Position numbers and translations under genes: made by a program. Below are positions 51,619 through 61,003 of a stretch of 64,000 nt of DNA, in pieces (positions within the stretch are counted from its first letter, which is position 1; each line of letters begins with the position of its first letter). The DNA lies in the NCBI GenBank assembly GCA_019114945.1, contig DXEN01000041.1:1-64000 (forward strand), written 5' to 3'. The notes beneath the pieces were generated by a model. That model ran no database searches, was not told where the DNA came from, and was given only the letters and a program-made list of their open reading frames with translations. Source of the DNA: Candidatus Parabacteroides intestinigallinarum (GTDB lineage Bacteria; Bacteroidota; Bacteroidia; Bacteroidales; Tannerellaceae).

Positions 51619-51664
51619 TTTGATAAAAAAGCGATACGGCGCCCGTTTGGAAATATTTATCAAA
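51619..51664. repeat. Inverted repeat TTTGATAAA
   Basis: TTTGATAAA (51619-51627) and its exact complement TTTATCAAA (51656-51664) are 28 bp apart. They could be recombinase or regulator sites. Confidence 0.45.
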
Positions 51665-51807
51665 ACGTAATGACAAACCCTCGTATCGATAGATATAACG
51701 CCCGATTTACCCGCCAGTCCGCTCTTTCTACACGGCTAAATCATACAAATTGATAAATCCCGCAAGTTACAAACCCGAGTTAAAGAAGAGCGGGCGCTAA
51801 TAATTTG

Positions 51808-51838
51808 TTGTTTTTTTCATCCATAGTTTATAATTTCG
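51808..51838 (+). promoter_or_regulatory. SusC-3 promoter
   Basis: TTG (51808-51810), 20 nt, then TAATTTCG (51831-51838), 128 bp before the ATG. Unlike pairs 1 and 2, this operon has a fixed promoter. Confidence 0.5.
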
Positions 51839-51965
51839 CAGCCGTTTTGCTGAAAAGCTATGTTATAAAACATATAAGTTTAGGTTATCTGAAGATTCGG
51901 AACGGCAAGACCAACTTATCGGGAGTGATAAATGATGTTGTATATATTATAATCAAGTTGTGTTT

Positions 51966-54900
51966 ATGAAGAAGAAAATGACTTCAGTGTTGCTCTTCCT
52001 CGCGATGGGGATAGGAGCGGCTTCGGCACAAGACTCGACGGTGACCGGAAAGGTCGTCGACGAGAATGGCGAGCCGGTGATTGGTGCTTCTATCATCGTG
52101 AAAGGGACAACCGTAGGAACGGTGACCGATTACGACGGTAATTTCATGTTAGAAGTTCCCGCGGACGGGAAACATTTGGTAATCTCTTACATCGGTATGC
52201 GCACCCAGGAGGTGGCGGTAGCTCCCCAAGTGAACGTGCGACTGATGGACGACACGCAGAACCTCGACGAGGTAGTCGTTACGGCGATGGGTATTTCCCG
52301 CGAGAAAAAGGCTTTGGGTTACGCCGTACAAGACGTGAAATCCGACGAGTTGACACAAGCAGCCAGCACAAACCTGGCTAACGCTTTGCAAGGAAAGGTA
52401 TCGGGTGTGGACATCACGCCTTCTTCCGGAATGCCGGGAGCATCCTCTCGTATCACGATTCGTGGAGCGCGTTCGTTCACGGGCGATAACTCTCCGTTGT
52501 ACGTAATCGATGGTATGCCGATCGCCTCTACCTCGGATATCGATACGGACATACGAAACACCGGTAGCGTGGCGGGAGCCGACTTCGCGAACCGTGCGGT
52601 AGATTTGGATCCGAACGATATCGAGAGCATTAACATCCTGAAAGGACAAGCCGCTTCCGCCTTATATGGTATGCGTGCCTCGAACGGTGTGATTGTCATT
52701 ACTACCAAGAGCGGAAAAGGTACGCCAAAAGGCAAGCCGAGCGTAACGGTAACAACCAATCTGGCGTTCGATAAAGTCTCTACCCTACCCAAATTCCAGA
52801 AACAATACGCACAAGGCTCGAACGGGAAGTTCGACCCGAACTCTTCGTTAGCTTGGGGACCGACCATCAGCGACCTAGCGAACGACGCAACTTACGGAGG
52901 TAACACCGACAACGCCTATACGCAACAATACGGTATGCACCAAGGCATGTATTACGTACCGCAACGCGCCGCCGCGGGCTTGGACCCTTGGGCATATCCG
53001 CAGGCTTACGATAACGCGAAGGAATTCTTTAACACGGGTTATTCGTGGAGCAACAATGTAAACGTGGCCCAGGCTTTCGACAAGGGTAATTACTCGTTCT
53101 CGCTGGGTAACACGACTTCGGAAGGTATCATCCCGAGCACGGGTATGGACCGTTACAACGCAAAATTGAACGCGACCGCAAATCTGCACCCGAACTGGAC
53201 AACCGGATTCAGTGGCAATTTCATCACGTCCAAGATCAAGAAACAGAGCGTAGGTAACGAAGGTGTGGTAGCCACTATTTATGGAGCTCCCTCGAGCTAC
53301 GATTTCAACGGCATCCCCTCACACATCGCCGACGACCCGTACACGCAGAACAACTATCGTCCGACCACGTTTAACAACGCTTACTGGGCGGCCGATAACA
53401 ACCGTTTCGACGAGCGCTCACAACGTTTCTTCGGGAACGCTTATGCGCAATACAAGACGAAGTTCAATACGGAACATCACACATTGACGGCTAAGTATCA
53501 ATTGGGTACAGACGCTTACAGTACGACCTACGAGGATTCTTACGGTTATGGCGATAAGTCGTATAGCACTGGTTATATGCGTCAGGACGCTTACCAAATC
53601 AATGAGGTAAACTCGTTGTTCACGTTGATTTACGACTGGAACATCTTGGAGGACTTGGATCTGAACGTGATGTACGGTAATGAGTTCGTTCATAAATCGA
53701 CGCGTACAACCGTAGCGCAGGGAAGCAATTACAATTTCCCGGGCTGGAACCACATCGGCAACGCCACGACCTATTGGGCGGATAAAACCACCCGTAAGAA
53801 ACGGACACTCGGTAACTTCGCAAACGTATCGCTGGCTTGGCGGAATATGTTGTACTTCAACGCTACGGTACGTAACGATATCGTCTCTACAATGCCGCGC
53901 GACAACCGCTCGTTCACCTATCCTTCTGTATCGTTGGGCTGGATTTTCACGGAATTGGAGCCGCTAAAGAACGACATCCTGACCTACGGTAAGCTGCGTG
54001 CGTCATACGCCGAGGTTGGTATGGCAGGCGATTATTACGAGAATTTCTATGCGGTACCTGCCTATGGAGGAGGTTTCTCCGCGGGAACGCCGCTTCAATA
54101 TCCGTTCGGCTCGGTAACGTCTTACATCCCTTATTACCGGTTGTATGATCCGAACTTGAAACCGCAGAACACGAAGTCGTATGAGCTGGGTGGCGACCTG
54201 ACCTTCTTCAACGGATTGATCTCATTCAATTATACCTATTCACGCCAGAACGTGAAAGATCAGATCTTCGAGGTACCCTTGGCAACCTCTACCGGCTACA
54301 GCACGTTGATGACAAACGGCGGTAAAATCCACACCGACACGCACGAGTTCACATTGGTAGTCAACCCCGTGAACACAAAGAACGTAAAGTGGGACTTCGC
54401 CTTCAACTTCTCGAAAATCAACAACTACGTGGATGAGTTGGCCGATGGCGTGGAGAGCATTATGCTGGGTGGTTTCGTAACACCGCAGGTACGTGCCGGC
54501 ATCGGCGATAAGTTCCCCGTAATCTATGGTAGCGGTTATCTGCGTAACGAGAACGGCGACATCGTGGTTGACGCGAACGGTATGCCGCAAGCAGGCGAGC
54601 CGCAAGTAATCGGTAGCGTATCGCCCGACTTCCGTTTAGGCTTCAACACCACCTTGGAGGTGTATAAGTTCCGCCTCTCCGCTGTGTTAGACTGGAAACA
54701 AGGCGGACAGATCTATAGCGGTACGTTGGGTGTGCTGGATTACTATGGCGTGACACAACGCTCGGCCGACTACCGGAACAAGTCGGAATTCATGTTCGAA
54801 TTGCCCGCCGTAAAGCAGAACGTGGATGGTTCCTACTCGCCGAACGACATCAAGATCAAAGGTGAAGACGCTTACGACTATTTCAACGCATTGAACATGA

Positions 54901-55151
54901 TCGACGAGGCGAGCGTGTACGACAACTCCTTCCTGAAGCTGCGCGAGATTTCCTTGAGCTATCCAGTACTGGAAAAATCGTACCTAAATATCGATGTTAA
55001 CGTGTTCGCACGTAACATCATCCTGTGGTCGCAATTGGACGGCTTAGATCCGGAAGCGACTTTGGGTAATAACAATATGGCTGGCGCATTCGAGCGTTTC
55101 TCCATGCCGGGAACATCCAGCTACGGTTTTGGTTTAACATTCAGATTTTAA
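51966..55151 (+). CDS. SusC/RagA TonB-dependent outer membrane transporter (SusC-3)
   Basis: A 1,061-aa complete SusC. Signal peptide MKKKMTSVLLFLAMGIGAASA; regulatory-like domain with ENGEPVIGASIIVKGTTVG; plug motif LDEVVVTAMGISREKKALGYA; barrel ending SSYGFGLTFRF. It is a close paralogue of SusC-1 along its whole length, including a 37-bp identical DNA tract (53833-53869 with 40218-40254). The ATG at 51966 is preferred over the GTG two codons upstream. SusD-3 follows after 13 bp. Confidence 0.95.
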   Translation: MKKKMTSVLLFLAMGIGAASAQDSTVTGKVVDENGEPVIGASIIVKGTTVGTVTDYDGNFMLEVPADGKHLVISYIGMRTQEVAVAPQVNVRLMDDTQNLDEVVVTAMGISREKKALGYAVQDVKSDELTQAASTNLANALQGKVSGVDITPSSGMPGASSRITIRGARSFTGDNSPLYVIDGMPIASTSDIDTDIRNTGSVAGADFANRAVDLDPNDIESINILKGQAASALYGMRASNGVIVITTKSGKGTPKGKPSVTVTTNLAFDKVSTLPKFQKQYAQGSNGKFDPNSSLAWGPTISDLANDATYGGNTDNAYTQQYGMHQGMYYVPQRAAAGLDPWAYPQAYDNAKEFFNTGYSWSNNVNVAQAFDKGNYSFSLGNTTSEGIIPSTGMDRYNAKLNATANLHPNWTTGFSGNFITSKIKKQSVGNEGVVATIYGAPSSYDFNGIPSHIADDPYTQNNYRPTTFNNAYWAADNNRFDERSQRFFGNAYAQYKTKFNTEHHTLTAKYQLGTDAYSTTYEDSYGYGDKSYSTGYMRQDAYQINEVNSLFTLIYDWNILEDLDLNVMYGNEFVHKSTRTTVAQGSNYNFPGWNHIGNATTYWADKTTRKKRTLGNFANVSLAWRNMLYFNATVRNDIVSTMPRDNRSFTYPSVSLGWIFTELEPLKNDILTYGKLRASYAEVGMAGDYYENFYAVPAYGGGFSAGTPLQYPFGSVTSYIPYYRLYDPNLKPQNTKSYELGGDLTFFNGLISFNYTYSRQNVKDQIFEVPLATSTGYSTLMTNGGKIHTDTHEFTLVVNPVNTKNVKWDFAFNFSKINNYVDELADGVESIMLGGFVTPQVRAGIGDKFPVIYGSGYLRNENGDIVVDANGMPQAGEPQVIGSVSPDFRLGFNTTLEVYKFRLSAVLDWKQGGQIYSGTLGVLDYYGVTQRSADYRNKSEFMFELPAVKQNVDGSYSPNDIKIKGEDAYDYFNALNMIDEASVYDNSFLKLREISLSYPVLEKSYLNIDVNVFARNIILWSQLDGLDPEATLGNNNMAGAFERFSMPGTSSYGFGLTFRF

Positions 55152-55164
55152 ATAAGGAACAGAT

Positions 55165-56751
55165 ATGAGATTAAATAGCATAAAAACGTATATATCGGTA
55201 TCCTTGCTGGCAGGCGCAATGTTCGCTTGCTCAGAGGATAAGTTGGATACGATCAACAAGAATCCGGATAACGCCCCGGGCGTGGACGCGAAGTTCATCC
55301 TGACCGACGCGATCACCTCCACGGCTTTCTCGAACGTGGGCGGCGACTTCAACCACTACTTCTCCTCGTACGTGGAGCACGAGGTGGGCGTGTTCAACCA
55401 ATTGTACAACGCTGAGTACCGCGTAGCCGAGGTGTACTCTTCCGCCACGTTCAACAATACGTGGGGAGGCGTGTACAGCAGCCTGAAGAACGCCCGTATC
55501 ATCATCGACAAGTGCTCCGACGGGGGAACGCAATCGGGCAATTACACGACGAAGGGAATGGCCGAGGTACTGGCAGCGCTGAACGCGGGCCTGATCGCCG
55601 ACGCTTTCGGCGACGCTCCTTTCTCGCAAGCAGCCCTGCCGAACCTGGAGAACGGACGTCCGCAATACATGACGCCGGAACTGGATTCGCAGGAGTCTAT
55701 CTACGAGGCGATTTTCCAATACCTCGACGCCGCTATCGAGGACCTGCCGAAGGGCGATACCCATGTATCGGGCGCGCCGACAACGCAGGACATCCTTTTC
55801 CGGGGCAACACGGAGAAGTGGCTGAAATTAGCGTACGGACTGAAGGCACGTTACACGATGCACTTGTTGAATCGCGCCGAGGACAAGGAAGCAACCTTAC
55901 GCGATATTGTGGAGTATTGCAACAAGGCCGCTACCACGACCGCAGACGAGGCAGCATTCAACGTGTACGATGGCAATCAGAACCTAAACCCGTGCTTCGA
56001 CTTCTTCTACAGCCGCGAGTACATGGCGGCAAGCGCCAGCCTGGCGAAAAAGTTGATTGCCCGTGAGGACCCGCGTTTAGGCCGCACTTTTATGAGTGCT
56101 GTCGACGGGACAACCTACAACGCCACCCAATTGACAACAGAGCAAGCGAAGTCAATGGAGCTGATGGCACCCAACGGAGCGCCTGAACAACAACAACAAG
56201 TATATAATACCTCCATCTTCGGCTATGCCGCTACCGCGCCAACATTCCTGCAAAGCGCACACGAGGTGTTGTTCCTGAAGGCCGAGGCGTTAGTTCGCCT
56301 GAATCGCTTGGAGGAAGCGAAGGCTACGTTGAAAGAAGCGGTTGTTCTCGGATTGCTGAATATGGAGAACAGCGTTTCCTCCGCTGCGAACAGCTATTAC
56401 TATGGTGTTATCCTCAACGACGAGGAGCCGGTGACCCGCACTACGGCGGAGAGCTACTTCGATAACAACGTATCGCCTTTGTTCGACGCAAACCCGCTGA
56501 AGGAGACGATGATTCAGAAGTACCTCGCTTTCTGGGGGTCTAATGGCGAGTCTACGGAGACTTACAATGACGTGCGCCGTCTGAAAGCGGAAGGCAACGA
56601 CTTCTACGAGTTCGAGAATCCGGGCCGCTTCCCGTTGCGTGCACCTTACGGAAGCGATGACGTGACCGCGAACCCGAATGTGCAAGAGGCTTACGGCGAT
56701 GGCCAATATGTGTTCACCGAAAATGTTTGGTGGGCCGGAGGCACACGCTAA
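55165..56751 (+). CDS. SusD-like outer membrane lipoprotein (SusD-3)
   Basis: A 528-aa surface lipoprotein of the SusD-like_2 type. The signal ends LLAGAMFACSED (Cys22). It carries LDTINKNPDNAPGVDAKFILTDAIT and the block GMAEVLAALNAGLIADAFGDAPFSQA. It is colinear with SusD-1 and shares the C-terminal WWAGGTR, so pairs 1 and 3 are a duplicated transporter unit and likely take related ligands. A strong terminator follows. Confidence 0.93.
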   Translation: MRLNSIKTYISVSLLAGAMFACSEDKLDTINKNPDNAPGVDAKFILTDAITSTAFSNVGGDFNHYFSSYVEHEVGVFNQLYNAEYRVAEVYSSATFNNTWGGVYSSLKNARIIIDKCSDGGTQSGNYTTKGMAEVLAALNAGLIADAFGDAPFSQAALPNLENGRPQYMTPELDSQESIYEAIFQYLDAAIEDLPKGDTHVSGAPTTQDILFRGNTEKWLKLAYGLKARYTMHLLNRAEDKEATLRDIVEYCNKAATTTADEAAFNVYDGNQNLNPCFDFFYSREYMAASASLAKKLIAREDPRLGRTFMSAVDGTTYNATQLTTEQAKSMELMAPNGAPEQQQQVYNTSIFGYAATAPTFLQSAHEVLFLKAEALVRLNRLEEAKATLKEAVVLGLLNMENSVSSAANSYYYGVILNDEEPVTRTTAESYFDNNVSPLFDANPLKETMIQKYLAFWGSNGESTETYNDVRRLKAEGNDFYEFENPGRFPLRAPYGSDDVTANPNVQEAYGDGQYVFTENVWWAGGTR

Positions 56752-56785
56752 GCGAGCGTATATATAATATAGGTATAAGAATGTT

Positions 56786-56828
56786 CCCGGGCGGGAGGCG
56801 AGACGGCCTCCGTCCGGGATTCTTTTTT
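56786..56828 (+). terminator. Terminator of SusCD operon 3
   Basis: A GC-rich stem (56786-56799 CCCGGGCGGGAGGC with 56806-56818 GCCTCCGTCCGGG, one bulge), then ATTCTTTTTT. Confidence 0.85.
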
Positions 56829-56946
56829 GTTCCTGCCCAAGGAACAGGTTGTGCCATCCCGATGGAACACTTTGTTCCATGCCCATGAAACACTTTGTTT
56901 CACCCGAAGAAACATTTTGTTTCATCCGAATGAAACTTTCTTTTCA
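56818..56946. repeat. Palindrome array F, 22-23-bp period
   Basis: Cores GGAACAGGTTGTGCC, GGAACACTTTGTTCC, GAAACACTTTGTTTC, GAAACATTTTGTTTC and a degenerate GAAACTTTCTTTTC start at 56841, 56864, 56887, 56909 and 56932. A half-copy sits near 56818. Spacers are CCCATG/CCCGAA-like. The array shows drift from GGAAC to GAAAC arms with both arms changing together. Confidence 0.85.
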
Positions 56947-57061
56947 CTCGAAGGGAATAGAACGCCTGTGTCCAAGCATGCGATAACGCCACTCCCCTAC
57001 CTCGCGATTTTTCCCCGCCTTTCCTTTGGAAAAGTAAACAAAATATCCGACTTTTGTTCAC

Positions 57062-58336
57062 ATGATAACGAGTCAACCATTAGCGGAGAGAATGCGTCCA
57101 AGGACGTTGGACGATTACATCGGGCAGAAGCACCTGGTCGGTCCGGGAGCGGTGTTGCGCCGGATGATCGACGCCGGGCGAGTCCCCTCATTCATACTTT
57201 GGGGACCTCCGGGCGTAGGGAAGACGACCCTGGCCCGCATCGTGGCGAGTAAATTAGAGGCGCCTTTCTATACGCTAAGCGCCATCAGCTCCGGCGTGAA
57301 GGAGGTGCGCGAGGTCATCGAGAAGGCGAAGGGCAACCAGTTTTTCAACACCGTGTCGCCCATCCTGTTCATCGACGAGATCCATCGGTTCAGCAAGTCG
57401 CAACAAGACTCGTTGCTGAACGCCGTGGAGACAGGCGTGTTGACGCTCATCGGCGCCACCACGGAGAATCCCTCGTTCGAGGTCATCCGCCCGCTTTTGT
57501 CGCGTTGCCAGGTGTACGTATTGAAGTCGCTGGACAAAAACGACCTGCTCACCCTCCTGCGCAAGGCTGTCACGGAGGATATCGTACTGAAGGAAAAGCG
57601 AATCAAGCTGACGGAGACCGACGCCATCCTGCGTTACTCGGGAGGCGACGCCCGCAAGCTGCTGAACATCTTGGAGCTGGTGGTCTCCGCCGAGGAAGGC
57701 GACGAGATCGAGATACTGGATCAAAAGGTCATCGACCGCTTGCAAGAGAATCCCGCGGCGTACGACAAGGGGGGCGAGATGCATTACGACATCATCTCGG
57801 CGTTCATCAAGTCCATCCGCGGGAGCGACCCCGACGGGGCTATCTATTGGCTCGCCCGCATGGTGGAGGGAGGCGAGGACCCGGAGTTCATCGCCCGCCG
57901 GTTGGTCATCTCCGCCTCGGAGGATATCGGACTGGCGAACCCGAACGCGTTGCTATTGGCGAACGCCTGCTTCGACGCGTTACGGAAAATAGGTTGGCCG
58001 GAAGGGCGGATCATCCTCGCGGAGACCACCGTTTACTTAGCGTGCAGCCCCAAGAGCAACTCGGCTTATTTGGCGATCGACGAGGCCTTGGCGCTGGTAC
58101 GGCGAACCGGCAACCTGCCCGTGCCGCTCCATCTGCGCAACGCCCCGACCCAATTGATGAAGGAACTGGGCTACGCGAAAGAATATAAATACGCGCACGA
58201 TTACGAGAATCATTTCGTAAGGCAAGAATATCTCCCGAAGGAAATCTTGAACGAACGCTTGTGGAAAGGGCAGGAAAATCCCGCCGAGCACAAGCTGATC
58301 GAGCGGATGAGAGCGCTTTGGGGCGACCGGTTCTAA
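57062..58336 (+). CDS. rarA: Replication-associated recombination ATPase RarA (MgsA)
   Basis: A 424-aa clamp-loader-like AAA+ ATPase acting at stalled replication forks. Walker A GPPGVGKTT is at residues 48-56; Walker B ILFIDEIHRFSKSQQD follows; sensor 1 is IGATTENPSFEV. The C-terminal tetramerisation domain carries the family motifs EDIGLANPNAL and YLPKEI. Length is normal. It stands alone between SusD-3 and serC. Confidence 0.95.
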   Translation: MITSQPLAERMRPRTLDDYIGQKHLVGPGAVLRRMIDAGRVPSFILWGPPGVGKTTLARIVASKLEAPFYTLSAISSGVKEVREVIEKAKGNQFFNTVSPILFIDEIHRFSKSQQDSLLNAVETGVLTLIGATTENPSFEVIRPLLSRCQVYVLKSLDKNDLLTLLRKAVTEDIVLKEKRIKLTETDAILRYSGGDARKLLNILELVVSAEEGDEIEILDQKVIDRLQENPAAYDKGGEMHYDIISAFIKSIRGSDPDGAIYWLARMVEGGEDPEFIARRLVISASEDIGLANPNALLLANACFDALRKIGWPEGRIILAETTVYLACSPKSNSAYLAIDEALALVRRTGNLPVPLHLRNAPTQLMKELGYAKEYKYAHDYENHFVRQEYLPKEILNERLWKGQENPAEHKLIERMRALWGDRF

Positions 58337-58342
58337 TTGACA

Positions 58343-58364
58343 TTTTTCGCTTACATGCGAAAAA
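58343..58364. repeat. Hairpin after rarA
   Basis: TTTTTCGC, 6 nt, GCGAAAAA: perfect 8-bp arms. The T run is on the 5' side, so this is not a classic intrinsic terminator on the plus strand. Confidence 0.4.
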
Positions 58365-58467
58365 GCGATTAAAATATGTCGGTAAATAAGAATTTTTAGT
58401 TACATTCGCTTCCTATTTTCGAAGGAATGATAACTATAGTATAATAACAATCTAAAAAGAGTTCGCT

Positions 58468-59535
58468 ATGAAGAAGCACAATTTTTACGCGGGACCTTCC
58501 ATCCTGAGTGAGTACACGATTAAGAACACCGCCGCCGCGGTAGAGAACTTTGCGGGAATGGGGTTGTCGATTTTGGAAATCTCTCACCGAAGCAAGGAGT
58601 TCGTGGCCGTAAACGACGAGGCACGCGCATTAATCAAAGAGTTATTGGACATCCCGGCCGGCTACGAGGTCGTATTCCTGGGCGGTGGCGCCAGTATGCA
58701 ATTCTGCATGGTACCCTACAACTTGTTGAACAAGAAGGCTTCCTACCTGGACACCGGCACGTGGGCGTCGAAGGCCATCAAGGAGGCGAAGCTATTCGGC
58801 GAGGTAGAGGTCGTGGCTTCCTCAAAAGACAAGAATTATACCTATATCCCGAAGGGCTACACGATAGCCGACGATTCGGAGTATTTCCATTATACCTCCA
58901 ACAATACGATCTACGGTACGGAAATCCGCCAGGATCCGGACGTGAAACAACGCTTGGTGTGCGATATGTCGTCCGATATTTTCTCCCGCCCGATCGACAT
59001 CTCGAAGTACGATGTCATCTACGCCGGCGCGCAGAAGAACCTGGCCCCGGCGGGCGTGACGCTGGTCATCGTCCGTGTGGACGCCTTGGGACACGTAGAC
59101 CGTCCGATCCCGACCATGCTGAACTACAAGACACACGTGGATAAGGACTCGATGTTCAACACACCCCCCGTATTGCCCATCTACTCGGCTTTGCAAACCT
59201 TGAAATGGTACAAGGAGCAAGGCGGTATCGCGGCGATGGAGAAGAAAGACAAGGAGAACGCGGCCATCCTGTACGACGAGATCGACCGCAACAAGTTGTT
59301 CCGCGGCACGGCCGTTCCGGAAGACCGTTCTATTATGAACGTTTGCTTCGTGATGAACGACGAGTACAAGGAGCTGGAAGACGAGTTCAACAAGTTCGCC
59401 TCTGCCGCCGGCATGGTAGGCATCAAGGGCCACCGCTCGGTAGGCGGTTTCCGTGCCTCCCTGTACAACGCGATGCCCAAGAGCAGCGTAGAGGCATTAG
59501 TCGCTTGCATGAGAGAATTTGAGAGGAAACACTAA
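58468..59535 (+). CDS. serC: Phosphoserine aminotransferase
   Basis: Converts 3-phosphohydroxypyruvate to phosphoserine (serine pathway), and also serves pyridoxal phosphate synthesis. The 355-aa PLP enzyme has the usual length. The cofactor lysine is Lys190 in [26 protein letters not shown] (about 72-85) and [14 protein letters not shown] near the end are family motifs. serA follows after a 105-bp repeat-filled gap, giving two of the three serine-pathway steps; serB is not in the window. Confidence 0.97.
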   Translation: MKKHNFYAGPSILSEYTIKNTAAAVENFAGMGLSILEISHRSKEFVAVNDEARALIKELLDIPAGYEVVFLGGGASMQFCMVPYNLLNKKASYLDTGTWASKAIKEAKLFGEVEVVASSKDKNYTYIPKGYTIADDSEYFHYTSNNTIYGTEIRQDPDVKQRLVCDMSSDIFSRPIDISKYDVIYAGAQKNLAPAGVTLVIVRVDALGHVDRPIPTMLNYKTHVDKDSMFNTPPVLPIYSALQTLKWYKEQGGIAAMEKKDKENAAILYDEIDRNKLFRGTAVPEDRSIMNVCFVMNDEYKELEDEFNKFASAAGMVGIKGHRSVGGFRASLYNAMPKSSVEALVACMREFERKH

Positions 59536-59542
59536 AACAATA

Positions 59543-59631
59543 AGTTACGAATTACGAGTTATGAATTCAAATCATGTACACTCGATTCGTGATTAGTCAT
59601 TCGTAACTCGTAACTCGTAATTCACAATTCA
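59543..59631. repeat. GAATTACGAATTAC-type inverted repeat between serC and serA
   Basis: Runs of RTTACGAATTACGAGTTA (59543-59567) and their complement (59600-59631) face each other across about 32 bp. The same 9-10-bp repeat unit brackets the four-helix-bundle gene downstream. Confidence 0.7.
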
Positions 59632-59640
59632 AATCAAGTT

Positions 59641-60561
59641 ATGTCAAAAATATTAGTAGCGACAGAGAAGCCGTTCGCGGCGGTAGCTGTCAAAGGGATA
59701 CGGGAAGTCGTAGAGAACGCCGGCATGGAATTGGCGTTGTTGGAGAAATATACGGATAAGGCACAGTTGCTGGACGCGGTGAAAGACGCGGACGCGCTGA
59801 TTATCCGGAGTGATAAGGTGGACGCGGCGGTATTGGACGCGGCATCGAACCTGAAGATCGTCGTACGCGCCGGAGCGGGCTACGACAATGTGGACTTGCA
59901 GGCGGCTACGGCGCATAACGTCTGCGTAATGAACACGCCGGGGCAAAACTCGAACGCCGTGGCGGAACTGGTGTTCGGCCTCTTGGTGTATGGCGTGCGC
60001 AACTTCTATAGCGGTACGTCGGGCACGGAGCTGAAAGGGAAGAAATTAGGAATCTTGGCGTATGGCAACGTGGGACGCAACGTGGCTCGCATCGCGAAAG
60101 GGTTCGGCATGGACATCTACGCTTACGACGCGTTCTGCCCGGCTTCCGCGATCGAGGCGGATGGCGTGAAGGCGGTAGCCTCTGCGGAGGAGTTATTCCG
60201 GACGTGCCAAATCGTATCGTTGCACATCCCGGCGACGGCGGAGACGAAAGGCTCTATCAACTTCGAGTTGATGAACGCCATGCCAAAAGGCGCGATCGTG
60301 GTTAACACCGCCCGCAAGGAGGTGATGGACGAGGCAGGACTGGCCCGTATGCTGGAAGAGCGGACGGACCTCAAGTATCTGACGGACGTGATGCCCGCTA
60401 TCCACGCGGAACTGGCAGAGAAGTACGCCGGCCGTTATTTCAGCACGCCGAAGAAGATGGGCGCGCAAACCGCCGAGGCGAATATCAACGCCGGCATCGC
60501 CGCCGCCAAGCAAATCGTCGATTTCTTGGTGAATGGGAATGAGAAATATAAAGTCAATTAA
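59641..60561 (+). CDS. serA: D-3-phosphoglycerate dehydrogenase
   Basis: First step of serine synthesis: oxidises 3-phosphoglycerate with NAD. The 306-aa protein is the short form without C-terminal ACT domain. The NAD-binding GILAYGNVGRNVARIAKGFG is at about residues 137-156; catalytic Arg225 is in VNTARKEV. The usual catalytic His in TPH.GA is replaced by Lys271 (STPKKMGAQTAEAN). I recall this variant from other Bacteroidales, so it is probably functional. It is followed by an inserted repeat cassette before the DUF1015 gene. Confidence 0.93.
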   Translation: MSKILVATEKPFAAVAVKGIREVVENAGMELALLEKYTDKAQLLDAVKDADALIIRSDKVDAAVLDAASNLKIVVRAGAGYDNVDLQAATAHNVCVMNTPGQNSNAVAELVFGLLVYGVRNFYSGTSGTELKGKKLGILAYGNVGRNVARIAKGFGMDIYAYDAFCPASAIEADGVKAVASAEELFRTCQIVSLHIPATAETKGSINFELMNAMPKGAIVVNTARKEVMDEAGLARMLEERTDLKYLTDVMPAIHAELAEKYAGRYFSTPKKMGAQTAEANINAGIAAAKQIVDFLVNGNEKYKVN

Positions 60562-60569
60562 CGATTCGT

Positions 60570-60995
60570 GAATTACGAATTACGAATTACAAATCGTCAT
60601 AAATACCTATGAACAAAAACCTAACTTATGAAAAGGCGTTGGCGTTTGCCGTACGAATTGTTAATTTGTATAAGTTCTTAATTGCGGAAAAGAAAGAATT
60701 TGTGATAAGCAAACAGCTTTTGCGAAGCGGGACTTCCATTGGTGCGAATATCAGCGAAGCTATCTCTGCGGAATCAAAGCCAGACTTTATTCACAAATTT
60801 GCGATTTCTCGCAAAGAGGCAAATGAGACAATATTTTGGTTAACACTGTTGCACGAAACAGAATATTTATCGGATAATCAATTCTCGTCATTGAATGCGG
60901 ATTGTTTAGAGATAAGAAAAATGTTGACATCAACCATACTAACCACCAAACGAAAAATATACAATTTGTAATTCGTAATTCGTAACTCGTAATTC
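60570..60995. mobile_element. Inverted-repeat-bracketed cassette with four-helix-bundle gene
   Basis: The left repeat (60570-60594) and right repeat (60964-60988, extending to 60995) match at 24 of 25 positions in inverted orientation; both are built of the unit GAATTAC plus GAATTAC and end in ACAAAT. Between them is a single gene whose stop codon lies in the right repeat. The interior is AT-rich compared with serA and the DUF1015 gene. It looks like a small mobile or non-autonomous unit inserted into a serine operon. Confidence 0.55.
60609..60971 (+). CDS. Four-helix-bundle protein (23S rRNA intervening-sequence family)
   Basis: A 120-aa all-helical protein of the S23/IVP family, first noted inside 23S rRNA intervening sequences and also common as free genes in Bacteroidetes. 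The family hallmarks are present: LLRSGTSIGANISEA (about 36-50) and KPDFIHKFAISRKEANETIFWLTLL. Function is unknown. The codons are AT-rich compared with neighbours and the gene is bracketed by inverted repeats, suggesting acquisition. The stop codon lies inside the right repeat. Confidence 0.88.
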   Translation: MNKNLTYEKALAFAVRIVNLYKFLIAEKKEFVISKQLLRSGTSIGANISEAISAESKPDFIHKFAISRKEANETIFWLTLLHETEYLSDNQFSSLNADCLEIRKMLTSTILTTKRKIYNL

Positions 60996-61003
60996 ATAAA
61001 AGT

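Larger units (their letters stand above)
51534..51959. other. Region between recombinase and SusC-3
   Basis: No gene seen. It contains a terminator hairpin (51553-51584), a 9-bp inverted repeat (51619-51627 and 51656-51664), scattered TTGATAAA and TTACAAAC copies, and the SusC-3 promoter (51808-51838) with a roughly 120-nt leader. Confidence 0.7.
56752..57061. other. Intergenic region after SusCD operon 3
   Basis: No gene seen. It contains a terminator (56786-56828), palindrome array F (56818-56946) and a short stretch before rarA. Confidence 0.7.
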
